Source: Candidatus Cloacimonadota bacterium
Lineage (GTDB): Bacteria; Cloacimonadota; Cloacimonadia; Cloacimonadales; Cloacimonadaceae
Assembly (NCBI GenBank): GCA_018433885.1
Contig: JAHDQK010000050.1
Location: 1-47,177 of the forward strand
Length of the DNA: 47,177 nucleotides
Direction of reading: 5' to 3'
Shown here: piece by piece, positions 36,914 to 46,661 of the stretch
Numbering within the stretch: the stretch's first letter is position 1
Layout: each line of letters opens with the position of its first letter
Translations under genes and position numbers: made by a program
Notes under the pieces: generated by a model
What the model saw: the letters and a program-made list of their open reading frames with translations, nothing else
Told to the model about the DNA's origin: nothing
The model's database searches: none

Positions 36914-39900
36914 CTATTTTAGCAGGGTCATACGTTTGATTTCGTGGTGCTTTGGGGTCTTCAGAATGTACTGATACACTCCGTTGCCCACGATAGCTCC
37001 GTTGCTGTCTTTTCCATCCCACATAACTGTATGGCGTCCGGCAGATTGGGGTGCATCTACAAGTATGCGGATCAATTGACCCTTTACGTTGAAGATGGAA
37101 AGACTCACTGTGCCAGGATCTTTGATGTCGTAGCTGATAGTAGTGTGAGGATTGAACGGATTGGGATAGTTGCCAATCAATCTGGTAGCTGTAACTTGGA
37201 CATCATCCTCATTTGCCACGGGCTGGATAATGAAATTCAGCACAGTTGTCTGGTTTAGATTGATCTGCACATTATCTTGGGTCTGGCTGAAGTAATCCTC
37301 ATGACTACAGGTAACACTATAAGCTCCGGGAGGCAGATTCAGGAAATAACCACCATCTGCCACGGTAGTTGCTTGATATGTACCCACCACGATCGTTGCG
37401 CCTACTATGGGCTGCATCTCGCTGTTTCTTACTACACCGGATAATGTCCCGGTGGTACTTACCGGGGTGAGAGTGAAATTCAGCTCTGTAGTTTCGCCTA
37501 CTACTATCTCAATCTCGTGCTGAGTAACATTGTAGTAACCCTCTTTGCTACACACAACACTGTATGAGCCATCGGGAAGATGCAGGGTGAAGCTGCCATC
37601 TGCAAGGCTAGTAGCGGAATAGGAACCGGCGGAAACCACTGCTCCTTGGATAGGTTCATCTTGTAAGTTGTGTACATATCCCGTCAATTTCCCCGTAGTA
37701 CGAAGGCCATTGGATAGCGCAGCTTCAGAGATCAGATCTCCGGTATAAACGCTTTTCACAGCCCATTTGAAGGTGCCCTGCGGCAAAGTAGGCCAGGCTG
37801 AATCTGTGAAGCGTAACAATGTGATGGGATTGGGAGTAAGGGATACCCAATCTGTCTCATCGGTTTCCTGACCAAGCTGCAATCTCCATATCTTGTAACC
37901 AGTAAGAGCACGTCCCGCCATTTCAGGATCCGGCGCCAACCAGAGCAGATCCACGCTGGTGTGATTGTTCACTACAATGGCGCTTACATTACGCGGCATA
38001 TAGGTGATTTCTGCTAAGATGATGCCTTGGATTTCTGTATCCGACTCGCCTACCTCTACAATACCAGAACGAGACACATAACCTTCGGCTTCTACCAAAT
38101 ACTCATAGCTCTGTTCGGCAAAAACTCCGCTTATGGAGAATGACCCATCAGCATCCGTGATTGCCTGATAATCTTCATATCCGGAAAGGATGATGGTGGC
38201 GTCTCCCAAACCTTCTTCGCCTGTATCACTCCCGGTGATTCTGCCCGTAACCATTACTGTTTGTCTGGATTCCAGCGAGAAATCCAGAAGAGTAATTCCC
38301 TCTGTTGCCACAGTTACGTATGAAGTATGATCGTAGAAACCATGAGCGCTTACTGTTACGGCGTAGTCGCTTGCCAGAATAAACGGGAACGAATACGCTC
38401 CGTTTTCATTGCTTAGTGTATGAGGTCCATTTTGGATTCTTACCACCGCATTTGCCACCGGCATATTCTCGTTGTCCTTTACGATGCCATCGAGCCTGCC
38501 TGCGGCTCCTGGGGTGATGTAGAATCCCGTTTTGGGATAACTATTCACATATGATCCATTGGGAGGGTTGTTCGGATCTATTTCGGTAGAAGCTCCTGCT
38601 ATTCTGGAACGATTAGCAGAATGATTCTGGCTCCGGAAGCTTTCCCAGGAACCATAGGTCTGGGAACTATAAGGACGTTGAACCATCATTACCAGGTTAT
38701 AGCCCGAAGCAAGAGTGAACGGCTCCTGCAAGCCTATGGAAATCGTGTTGACCCCGGAATTGTAGTTCACATTGCCATCAAACACAAGATTTAACTGGCT
38801 GGCAGGGATCCATCCCGCATCCAAGTTATCCTCAGTGGTCATTCCCAACCAGATCTTGGTAGGAGCATTCAAGACATCTACGGTAAAGGAATTGTAGAAT
38901 TCCACTATTGTGATGAGTCCCGCATGTAGCATTTCGGATTGAGTGTAGATGTTCTGAAACAAACTGCTGTTCTCGCTCATATCCATCGGCATGTAGCTGG
39001 ACACTTGGTCGCCTAAGCCTACTGTTACTAAAGTGGTAGCTGAAGCTTGAACCGAAACATTCAGGTTCGCGGTCTGGTCGTTCGCGGGGTTCTCATCAGA
39101 AGCGAGGATGACCTTGGCGTACAAGATTGTATTTTCTATCTGCGTGGGCTCCCAGGGGATTGTTACCACGGCGGAAGTATTTCCGGATAATGGAGGTCCT
39201 TGCATGGTGGCAAGCTCGATGCCGCCTTGTTTATAGAGTGAAACCTGATAATTCTGTTGAGGATTCAAGCCCCGGTTAAATACCCCGATCGAGTAGTTAC
39301 TGATGCTACCTATGTTTGGGATGACATTCCCGGAGATGCTCACCGCGGCAAGATCATTTTGCAACAAAGCCTCGATTCTTACATTATCCAGGTAGATACT
39401 CCGGTTGTTGCCACCTTGCGCGTGTTTGAAGGCGATAAATGTACCGTTGCCGGAATATGTGCGCAAATCCACAGAGTATTCCGCCCAGTCCGAAGTAAGC
39501 GTAATGCTTTGAACATCCTGGAAAGTATTTGCCTCCTGAGGATCAGACATCACTCCCGTGGTCAGCGAAAACGCAGACGCGCCCTTTGCCATGAATCTCA
39601 CTATCAGGGTGTTCATCGGAAATTGAGAGCTGATCGGTGGGGCGATGAGGAAGGGACCAAGCGCACTATTAGAATTGTTCATCATCACGCTATTGGGAGC
39701 GGTGAACGACATGGTGGACACAGTAGTAACCGTACCCGTTCCGGTTGTGAGTTTACGCCATCCCAAGGGCAGGTTTGGCGATGTAACCGAATCAAAATTT
39801 TGGGTATGTGGCAAGCTTAAAATAGTAGGATCCACACAAGTCCCGTGCAAAGATACGGTATGGGTGATCCGGGTAAGATCATCGGTGATGTTCACAGAGC

Positions 39901-41701
39901 CACTATGAGCGCTAGCCTGCGAGGGCAAATACTGAACACTGAAGGTAGTGCTCTGTCCACTTCCCAGAGCTATGGGGAGTGCGGGCGGATTTTGGACACT
40001 GAAAAAGGGGCTGCCGCTGATTTCGATGCTGCTTATGTTTAGCACCCCACCGCCGGAGTTATAAACCGTGAAGCTCTGGCTAGCACTGTTGTTGATGATT
40101 ACCTGACCGAAATTGTGAGATTGGGGATCTATACTGAAGGCTGGTTCATTTGCCCCGGTTTGCATATAGAACGTGGTCTTGGGGAACTGCCCGCTGGCAC
40201 TGCCAATGGTGCCCATGTTGTTGGGATCATATGTGGTTACATCCGAGAATGCCATTCTGGAGCGGTTTGTGCCAATTGTCTGACACTGGAACCGATTGTT
40301 GACGCTGTAAAAAGAGGTAGACATAGGGCGATTTACCAACATCACAAGGTTACCGCCGTTGTAGGTAAATGGAGTGGCGGTATTGAAGGTGATGTTTACA
40401 CTGTTTTGCCCCGAGAGGTAGTTCACACTCCCATCAAACACCTGTACCAATTGATAGGCAGGTATCCAGCCTGAAGCAAGGCTGCTCTGGGTGGTCGTCC
40501 CAAGCCATATCTTGGTCTGAACATTAGGGCAGGTTTCAGTAAAATCACTATAGAAGGTCAAGCCAGTTAGGGTACCATTTATTGGGATCTCACTGGCTGG
40601 GAAGATAGTTTCAAACATACTGTTTCTATAAGATACATCAATGGGTCTTCTGGCAAGCTGCGAGCCATCACCGATAGTTATCGCCGCCATCCCCTCCGGT
40701 TGTACCATCAGGCTCATGGCTTCGGTTTCGTTGTTCGCAGTGTTTTCATCCCCGGCAAAACTCACCTTGCCCCTGATGCTTGTGGCTCCGGCTGTTCCAG
40801 GAACCCAAGGGATGGTAACCAAAGCTGTTGCCAGCGGACTCAAGGCAGGACCTACCACGGTGGCGAGTTCCGTGGTTCCAGACATCAGGCTCACAGAATA
40901 GGATGTCTGAGCATTGATACCAGCGTTGAATACAGAAACCACATAGTCATAGCTCACTCCCACCGTAGGAGTCTGATTTCCGCTGAGCGAAACGGCTGCT
41001 AGATCGTTGTTGTGTTGATTGGGAGCACTGAAAGTGTATTTTGTGTTCGCGCCAGGCCAGCTATTCACGTTTGCGTTTTCCACCGTGAATGAAGCGCTGG
41101 CGGGATTTCCCGGAGTTACGCTGCAAAAGTTGTTGTAGCCCCCTGGCAACATATTGATTCCGATCGAAGCGCTAGCTCCCACAGGCATGCCCACTCCAGG
41201 ACCATATATGAATTCGATGGTTCTATCTTCGTAGAGCTTCACCTGATAGTTAAAACTCGTAACAGAGTTCGCCGGCCACTTTATTCCGGCAAATTGCACG
41301 GTAAACACACGGTTCGGGGCTGTGCCTCCCAAATGATACTGAGCAGAGCCTTGAAGATAGGTATCATCCCAAAGAGGTGCGATCACCGGGCAGGTGGCAG
41401 AACCAAGAGCATTTACTGCCATGGATCCGGGGGCAGTTCCTAGAGTGATGTAGCCATTGGAGCTGATCTTTATCTGCGAATACGAATTTGCTCCATATAC
41501 AAATGGAAAACCGATGTCAATGGGATTTGATATGACATTATCGCCTATTGCCGTTGGCACCGGAGTTCCGGACACAGCCACATAAGGCTCTGTACCGCCT
41601 GTAAAGGCATAAAAATTGCTAATTTGAGCGGTTAAAGACGCTATGACTGCCAAAAACACGATCAGCATCACGGTCACCTTTTGCATCATAAATCTGGTCA
41701 T
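36914..41701 (-). CDS. Giant secreted multidomain adhesin-like protein with sorting tail
   Basis: An exported protein of 1595 residues with no catalytic domain that I recognise. After the signal peptide it has the beta module shared with the beta-helix protein (ISSNGYITLG, VIAPLWDD). Two copies of a roughly 290-residue unit follow, each a CARDB-like domain (NDLAAVSxSGN, near 232 and 780) plus a beta-sandwich with TKIWLG and GWIPA. Between them lie a choice-of-anchor/ASH domain (about 520-610) and a MAM-like domain (about 637-777). Carboxypeptidase-regulatory-like repeats lie at about 1067, 1150, 1337 and 1417, an Fn3 domain at about 1234, and the FlgD-like tail at 1507-1595. The ATG at 41701 is preceded by AAGGAGG. 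Probably a surface binding or adhesion protein. Confidence 0.85.
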   Translation of the reverse strand: MTRFMMQKVTVMLIVFLAVIASLTAQISNFYAFTGGTEPYVAVSGTPVPTAIGDNVISNPIDIGFPFVYGANSYSQIKISSNGYITLGTAPGSMAVNALGSATCPVIAPLWDDTYLQGSAQYHLGGTAPNRVFTVQFAGIKWPANSVTSFNYQVKLYEDRTIEFIYGPGVGMPVGASASIGINMLPGGYNNFCSVTPGNPASASFTVENANVNSWPGANTKYTFSAPNQHNNDLAAVSLSGNQTPTVGVSYDYVVSVFNAGINAQTSYSVSLMSGTTELATVVGPALSPLATALVTIPWVPGTAGATSIRGKVSFAGDENTANNETEAMSLMVQPEGMAAITIGDGSQLARRPIDVSYRNSMFETIFPASEIPINGTLTGLTFYSDFTETCPNVQTKIWLGTTTQSSLASGWIPAYQLVQVFDGSVNYLSGQNSVNITFNTATPFTYNGGNLVMLVNRPMSTSFYSVNNRFQCQTIGTNRSRMAFSDVTTYDPNNMGTIGSASGQFPKTTFYMQTGANEPAFSIDPQSHNFGQVIINNSASQSFTVYNSGGGVLNISSIEISGSPFFSVQNPPALPIALGSGQSTTFSVQYLPSQASAHSGSVNITDDLTRITHTVSLHGTCVDPTILSLPHTQNFDSVTSPNLPLGWRKLTTGTGTVTTVSTMSFTAPNSVMMNNSNSALGPFLIAPPISSQFPMNTLIVRFMAKGASAFSLTTGVMSDPQEANTFQDVQSITLTSDWAEYSVDLRTYSGNGTFIAFKHAQGGNNRSIYLDNVRIEALLQNDLAAVSISGNVIPNIGSISNYSIGVFNRGLNPQQNYQVSLYKQGGIELATMQGPPLSGNTSAVVTIPWEPTQIENTILYAKVILASDENPANDQTANLNVSVQASATTLVTVGLGDQVSSYMPMDMSENSSLFQNIYTQSEMLHAGLITIVEFYNSFTVDVLNAPTKIWLGMTTEDNLDAGWIPASQLNLVFDGNVNYNSGVNTISIGLQEPFTLASGYNLVMMVQRPYSSQTYGSWESFRSQNHSANRSRIAGASTEIDPNNPPNGSYVNSYPKTGFYITPGAAGRLDGIVKDNENMPVANAVVRIQNGPHTLSNENGAYSFPFILASDYAVTVSAHGFYDHTSYVTVATEGITLLDFSLESRQTVMVTGRITGSDTGEEGLGDATIILSGYEDYQAITDADGSFSISGVFAEQSYEYLVEAEGYVSRSGIVEVGESDTEIQGIILAEITYMPRNVSAIVVNNHTSVDLLWLAPDPEMAGRALTGYKIWRLQLGQETDETDWVSLTPNPITLLRFTDSAWPTLPQGTFKWAVKSVYTGDLISEAALSNGLRTTGKLTGYVHNLQDEPIQGAVVSAGSYSATSLADGSFTLHLPDGSYSVVCSKEGYYNVTQHEIEIVVGETTELNFTLTPVSTTGTLSGVVRNSEMQPIVGATIVVGTYQATTVADGGYFLNLPPGAYSVTCSHEDYFSQTQDNVQINLNQTTVLNFIIQPVANEDDVQVTATRLIGNYPNPFNPHTTISYDIKDPGTVSLSIFNVKGQLIRILVDAPQSAGRHTVMWDGKDSNGAIVGNGVYQYILKTPKHHEIKRMTLLK

Positions 41702-42000
41702 ACCGACCTCCTTGGGAAAGTAAATCTCTGAATGAAAATATTTTAACTGCGTTGTTCTCCGCTTACTCATCGGTATCCACATATTTTGGTATAATAATAC
41801 AATTTTCCGACATGATTTATGGAGCACGCTGGCAGCCAAAATTCTCTACTATCAGATAATTATTTTACAAAGAATCTGTCAATGATTTTTTTTATTTCTA
41901 CTTCTCGCCCACCGCCAACATGCCTATCACATCCCTCCAACAGATTCCGACACATAGATATAGCCAGCATTGGCTTTCTCGTTATATTGTGAGTTTGAGT
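41702..42000 (-). promoter_or_regulatory. Upstream region of the giant-protein cluster
   Basis: No gene. On the minus strand a perfect TTGACA (41877-41882) is followed after 17 bases by TTATCT (41854-41859), a weak -10, giving a leader of about 150 bases. AT-rich alternatives (TATTATTATACC near 41790) could also serve as -10. The promoter call is tentative. Confidence 0.3.
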
Positions 42001-42033
42001 GGAAACAAAAATGCCCGGATCATTAATCCGAGC
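42001..42033 (-). terminator. Rho-independent terminator after the NIF3 gene
   Basis: On the minus strand, stem GCtCGGAT/ATCCGgGC (42026-42033 with 42013-42020, one mismatch) followed by ATTTTTGTTT. It ends the 42-46 kb operon about 200 bases after the NIF3 stop. Nothing else is seen in 42034-42232. Confidence 0.75.
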
Positions 42034-42232
42034 AGAATATTTACCTTGCTGAACCTAGGTTTTTTTAGGGCTTAAATGAGAAACAATGGCTGAAATGGAT
42101 ATAGGATTGCTCTGTTATCACGCCGGCAAATCGCCCCTATTACGTTCAGAACAATGTGCTAATCATACGTTAATGGCTGGCAAGAATCCTCATCTCCCCT
42201 GTTCTTATGCGGCAGATCCATCTTGTTTTCCT

Positions 42233-42997
42233 TTACAAATACCGCATGAAGAGCTGCCATTCATGGTGTGATTCCGGGAAGATCTCCCGAGGCAAACCAG
42301 TAGGAGCCAGATACTCCTGCAGGATCTTCAGGGCTGGATACTCCGTTGCAAAGTGCCCGGCATCGATGATGGGGATGCGGCTATCTAGGAAGCTATGGTA
42401 GGAAATATCCCCGGTGATCAAGAGATCCGTCTCCCGTTCCGCCATGGCAAGCACAGAGCCGCCAGCCCCACCGCAGATGGCGATGCGGCGAATCTCCGTT
42501 CTCTCGGAAAGCCCCGCCGTCCATAGTTTCAGGTTTGTAGCCCCCAGTTTTTCCTTCACCGTTTCTGCGATTTCGTACAGATCTTGGGATTCTCGCCAAG
42601 AGCAGATCAAGCCGATATCGCGTGCCTCTCCAAGTCCCAAGCTTTCCAGGATCTCGAAGCCAAGTGTATCCGCCAGAGCATGGTTCACTCCACCGATCGC
42701 GGCATCGAAATTGGTATGCATGCTGATCAGTCCGATCTTATGTTCGATCATTTTCAGGATTACCGGATTGGTGACAGTTTTAAGCGGACGAAAGATCAAA
42801 GGATGATGGCTTACGATGAGATCGAATCCCTTTTGTATGGCGTATTCCAGCACATTCGGCGTAACATCCAGGCTGATCAGGATCTTTTTCACCTTGCGCG
42901 AGGGATCTCCGATTAGGTGCCCCACGTTGTCCCAATCCTGCGCCAAGGCTGTGGGGATGAAGCGTTCCAGTTGCGCAAATACTGTGGCAATAGTCAT
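42233..42997 (-). CDS. NIF3-family dinuclear metal protein
   Basis: A 254-residue member of the NIF3/YbgI family, toroidal hexamers with a two-metal site. Seen are DWDNVG (21-26), SHHPLIF (63-69), HTNFD (94-98) and the C-terminal AGHFATE with H215 and E219, the expected metal ligands. Some members are annotated as GTP cyclohydrolase I type 2, but the true reaction of the family is unsettled. TAGGAGAA precedes the ATG. It follows the acyl-CoA synthetase gene after nine bases. Confidence 0.92.
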   Translation of the reverse strand: MTIATVFAQLERFIPTALAQDWDNVGHLIGDPSRKVKKILISLDVTPNVLEYAIQKGFDLIVSHHPLIFRPLKTVTNPVILKMIEHKIGLISMHTNFDAAIGGVNHALADTLGFEILESLGLGEARDIGLICSWRESQDLYEIAETVKEKLGATNLKLWTAGLSERTEIRRIAICGGAGGSVLAMAERETDLLITGDISYHSFLDSRIPIIDAGHFATEYPALKILQEYLAPTGLPREIFPESHHEWQLFMRYL

Positions 42998-43006
42998 GGA
43001 ATTCTC

Positions 43007-44698
43007 CTATTGATAGAGGAAGCGTTTGATCTTCTGAGTGGGTGTCTTCTCAAAGGGTTCTTTTTGTTCTATGATTCTGTGAATCTTGGAAAACGACGCC
43101 ACGTTTGAATTCAAATTCGTTTTCAACTCTGACAAGTGTTTTTCGATGAATTTTTCAGACTGAGCGCTACCCATCCGGGTGAGATTGTGGGTATTTTCCA
43201 GTGTCTCGTAGTTCAGAAACACTCTGGCGATGATGTGACCTTCGCTTTCATAAATCATGGATTCCAGCACGCTTTCCGCTTCATTGAGTTTTGCTTCGAT
43301 CTCTTCCGCATAGATGTTTTCGCCACCAGGACCGATGATCACGTTCTTGATCCTGCCCTTGATGTAGAGATAGTTTTTCTTGGTAAGCAAGCCCAGATCT
43401 CCGGTTTTAAAGTATCCATCCTCCGTAAAAGCCTGCTCCGTGCGCTGTTTGTCCTTATAATAACCTTTCATGACGGTAGGTCCTTTGATCTGAATTTCGC
43501 CTACCTTGGTTTTGGGGTCCGGATCCGCGATGCGAACGTCCAATTGGGGCAAAACAGTGCCCGTGGAGCGGAATTTTACCACAGAGGGACTGCACCCGGC
43601 GATCAAAGGTGAAGTCTCGGTAAGCCCATAGCCTATCGCATAGGGGAAGGAGGCATCGCTTAGAAACCGTTCTACATCGTGGGATAGCAAGGCTCCGCCG
43701 ATGCCGAAGAAATGGATTTTGCCTCCGAAGGTCTTCATCAACTTCCTGCCTGCCACTTTGTGCAAAGCCTTGCGGGCTGGGGGCAGTTTATAAAGTTCAC
43801 GCATCACGAGATTCTTGGTAAGCTGAGGATATATTTGAAGTTTGAAGATCTTTTCGATGATCAACGGCACGGTGAGGATCATGGTGGGACGGATCTTCTG
43901 CATGGCGGGAATCAGGATGCGAGCCGTAGGCGGTTTATCCAGATAGTAAACGCACGCGCCAGTCATCATCGGAATGATGAATCCGATAGTGCATTCATAG
44001 GTGTGAGAAAGCGGCAACACCGAGATCAGGCGGTCGTTTTCGTCCACATTCTGAATATGCAAGGTTAGCCAGGCATCCATTACCAAATTCCGGTGAGTGA
44101 GCATCACATCCTTGGAGCTGCCTGTAGTGCCGGAAGTATAGATGATGGCGGCGAGATCATCTTCAAGGGGTTGATCATCCACCAAACCCACGCTCGCCAG
44201 TGCTTTATTCCGGAATTTCTTCCACGCGGCTTTGCGTTCATTGATGTATTCAGAGAGCTTGTCTTTACTCAGATTTGCTTCGATGGGAGTAAGGTTATCC
44301 AAAAGAAACATCAGCGGTTGAGGGTCCAGATCGCTGTAACCGACCTTGTCGTAATGGGCGTTTGAGACAAATATTGCCTTGGCTCCGCTGTGCCGAATGA
44401 TCCGATGAATCTCATTCAAGTGAAAATCCACCAGAATCGGCACCACGATGGCACCCATGTAAGTAATTGCCAGATACGCCACTCCCCAATTGGGAAGATT
44501 TTGGGAAAGGATCACTACTTTGTCGCCCTTCTGGATCCCGTGGTCTTTCAACATCTCGATTACATCCTGGATCATATTGCCCATTTGTTCGTAGGTTATG
44601 GGCTTCTCGTCCACCATCGAAAGCGCTGCGTGATTAGGGAATCTGGCAATGGTCTGATCGATCATCGCCCTTAAAGTATAAGATTCAAGTTGAACCAC
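43007..44698 (-). CDS. AMP-dependent acyl-CoA synthetase (long-chain fatty acid type)
   Basis: A 563-residue adenylate-forming enzyme that activates a carboxylic acid as acyl-AMP and then acyl-CoA. The P-loop reads YTSGTTGSSKDVMLTHRN (187-204). YGLTETSPL, YFKTGDLG and the C-terminal lysine region TPTQKIKRF are also present. The P-loop differs from the usual SGTTGxPKGVML, with Ser for Pro and Asp for Gly. The start is GTG at 44698, six bases after GAGGAG; the overlapping ATG at 44700 is in another frame. It is likely co-transcribed with nif3. Chain-length preference unknown. Confidence 0.9.
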   Translation of the reverse strand: MVQLESYTLRAMIDQTIARFPNHAALSMVDEKPITYEQMGNMIQDVIEMLKDHGIQKGDKVVILSQNLPNWGVAYLAITYMGAIVVPILVDFHLNEIHRIIRHSGAKAIFVSNAHYDKVGYSDLDPQPLMFLLDNLTPIEANLSKDKLSEYINERKAAWKKFRNKALASVGLVDDQPLEDDLAAIIYTSGTTGSSKDVMLTHRNLVMDAWLTLHIQNVDENDRLISVLPLSHTYECTIGFIIPMMTGACVYYLDKPPTARILIPAMQKIRPTMILTVPLIIEKIFKLQIYPQLTKNLVMRELYKLPPARKALHKVAGRKLMKTFGGKIHFFGIGGALLSHDVERFLSDASFPYAIGYGLTETSPLIAGCSPSVVKFRSTGTVLPQLDVRIADPDPKTKVGEIQIKGPTVMKGYYKDKQRTEQAFTEDGYFKTGDLGLLTKKNYLYIKGRIKNVIIGPGGENIYAEEIEAKLNEAESVLESMIYESEGHIIARVFLNYETLENTHNLTRMGSAQSEKFIEKHLSELKTNLNSNVASFSKIHRIIEQKEPFEKTPTQKIKRFLYQ

Positions 44699-44754
44699 AT
44701 TTATCTCCTCATTGAGCTAAGTTCCATACATGATAATCCATAATACCAGAAAGA

Positions 44755-45927
44755 TCAAATACTATTCACTGCGGATACACCCGCCAGGTAACCCGTGCTG
44801 AACGCCATCTGAATGCTGAAACCTCCGCTGGGCAAGCTATAAGCCAAGCTTTCTCCGGCGAAATATAAGCCGGGGATTATTCGCGATTCCATGGTTTTGG
44901 AATTCACTTCCATAAGCGACACTCCTCCGTAATCAGACATCGCGGAATCCAGGCTTTCCAAACTTTGAATCCGGAATTCGGCGGATTCCAGCCAGTTTAT
45001 AAGGCGATTACGCTCGGAAGCGCGCAATTCTGCGGCAGTTACATCCGAAGAAATTCCCAAGTGCCGAAAAGCAGCCTCGGCAACGCTATGCGGCAATGCC
45101 ATCCCCCAGACCAGCGAGATCACCCGTTTCTTGGGATTCTCTGCCAGGCTACGGATAAAATCTGTACAATCCACAAAAGATATCCTGATCGCAGTTTTCG
45201 GCTCCATCCGCCAAGAGTTGTCCAGGATCACGGGTCCGCTGAACCCTTTGTGAGTAAACAGCAAATCTCCCTTGAACATCTGTTTTCCTATCCTCAGCCC
45301 TGCTCGCAAGGATACTCCGGCACATTGGTGAAAGGCATCCCATCCCTCTATCTGAACGCCGGATAACGCCGGCCGGGGCTTAACAATGCTGTGCCCCATG
45401 CTCTCTGCCAATCGATAGGAAGCACCGTCGCTGCCCGTGTGTTTCCACGCCGCACCTCCCGCGGCAACTATTACTTTTTCTGCCGCCAGCCTCTTGCCAT
45501 CGGCAAGGGTTACCAGAAATCCCCCCGCGGCTTTTACAATGCTCTGCACCATGAATCCAGTCCGTAGCGTTCCTCCCCGTTTATGCAGCACTGTCAGCAG
45601 AGTTGAAAGCACATCGTTTGCTTTCCGGCTTTGAGGAAACACCTTGCCATCCTCCCGGATCCACACTCCGCAGCCGTTCTCCGCCAGAAGATCCATCAGC
45701 GCTTGGTTGTCATAATTGTAGAAAGCCGGCTTCAACCAAGCACGGAAGTCTCCCAAGGCTGCCAAAAACTCCTCATGGGATCTCGCGTTGCTTAAGTTAC
45801 ATTGCCCACTGCCAGATATCAACAGCTTTTTGCCCGCTTCCGGATTTCGCTCTAGAAGAATCCCCTTTTTTCCGCAGGCGATGGCAGCCGCTAGCCCCGC
45901 TGGACCTCCCCCCACGATCAAGATCAT
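44755..45927 (-). CDS. HI0933/YhiN-family FAD-dependent oxidoreductase
   Basis: A 390-residue flavoprotein with the N-terminal dinucleotide-binding motif IVGGGPAGLAAA (3-14), the family's GKKLLISGSGQCNLSN signature (about 32-47), an IVAAGGAAWKHTGSDG segment and the C-terminal PGLYFAGESL plus GGFSIQMAFSTG. Homologues are widespread but mostly uncharacterised; some are called BaiN-like. It overlaps the LolA-like gene by four bases. Confidence 0.9.
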   Translation of the reverse strand: MILIVGGGPAGLAAAIACGKKGILLERNPEAGKKLLISGSGQCNLSNARSHEEFLAALGDFRAWLKPAFYNYDNQALMDLLAENGCGVWIREDGKVFPQSRKANDVLSTLLTVLHKRGGTLRTGFMVQSIVKAAGGFLVTLADGKRLAAEKVIVAAGGAAWKHTGSDGASYRLAESMGHSIVKPRPALSGVQIEGWDAFHQCAGVSLRAGLRIGKQMFKGDLLFTHKGFSGPVILDNSWRMEPKTAIRISFVDCTDFIRSLAENPKKRVISLVWGMALPHSVAEAAFRHLGISSDVTAAELRASERNRLINWLESAEFRIQSLESLDSAMSDYGGVSLMEVNSKTMESRIIPGLYFAGESLAYSLPSGGFSIQMAFSTGYLAGVSAVNSI

Positions 45928-46661
45928 TTGTGGAGCATCGCTTTGTTAAAGATATACGCCGGCAGATTGGGATTTATCTGTATTTCTTCCAGATAATACT
46001 CCGTTCCTTTACCTTGTTTAAGCTTGTCTTTAAACACGTATTTAGTGGGAACCCAGCGTCCATCAACGTTTTTAACGGAGGAAGCTTCCACGGTTTTAAG
46101 CAGCTTCCCGTTTTTGCCATACCACTCTTCATAAAGGTTCACATTGCGTTCTTTATCTACATAAATCATGCGTTTATTGTAGCTTTCGTCCGGATTTTTG
46201 GCGATCAGATTCAGCACCCAACATTGTCTGCCTTCGTGCTTGATCTCTTTCTGGATTTCCGCCGTATGATTTTCATGTAAAGGGGCCACTTCCATCATAT
46301 CTTCGTAGGAAAGATCGCTGCCCACCAGGGATTGTTTCAGCATGCTCCCGGATATCTGAATGCAGCGGTCTGTAGCGGGATCAAAGATCCAGAGATCCTC
46401 ACCCAGTTTAAGCATTTTGGTGCCTTTCTGTTGGGCTGGAGATAGATACTCGCAATAGAACTTGTCATTGCCCTCCGCGTAGCTGACAGCTTCCAAAGTG
46501 CGGGAAGCGCGGCGGGAGTGTACTATCATGCGGGATCTTATCTTGATTGTATTGGTAATCCTGTTTTTATCCACCAAACGGAGGATCTCTTCCGCGGTCT
46601 TTTTTTGGGCAAAAAGTGGTAATGATAACACAACTAAAAACAAAATCAGAATTCGTTTCAT
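45924..46661 (-). CDS. LolA-like outer-membrane lipoprotein-sorting protein
   Basis: A 245-residue exported protein: signal peptide 1-18 (ending LPLFA), then a half-barrel of the LolA-like type with KGTKMLKLGEDLWIFDPATDR and LVGSDLSYEDMM. This form is often encoded beside RND/MMPL exporters and is thought to carry lipids or lipoproteins through the periplasm. No such exporter is seen here. AAGGAG precedes its ATG, and an upstream short frame ends in a four-base ATGA overlap with it, suggesting coupling to a now-damaged or very short gene. Confidence 0.88.
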   Translation of the reverse strand: MKRILILFLVVLSLPLFAQKKTAEEILRLVDKNRITNTIKIRSRMIVHSRRASRTLEAVSYAEGNDKFYCEYLSPAQQKGTKMLKLGEDLWIFDPATDRCIQISGSMLKQSLVGSDLSYEDMMEVAPLHENHTAEIQKEIKHEGRQCWVLNLIAKNPDESYNKRMIYVDKERNVNLYEEWYGKNGKLLKTVEASSVKNVDGRWVPTKYVFKDKLKQGKGTEYYLEEIQINPNLPAYIFNKAMLHK

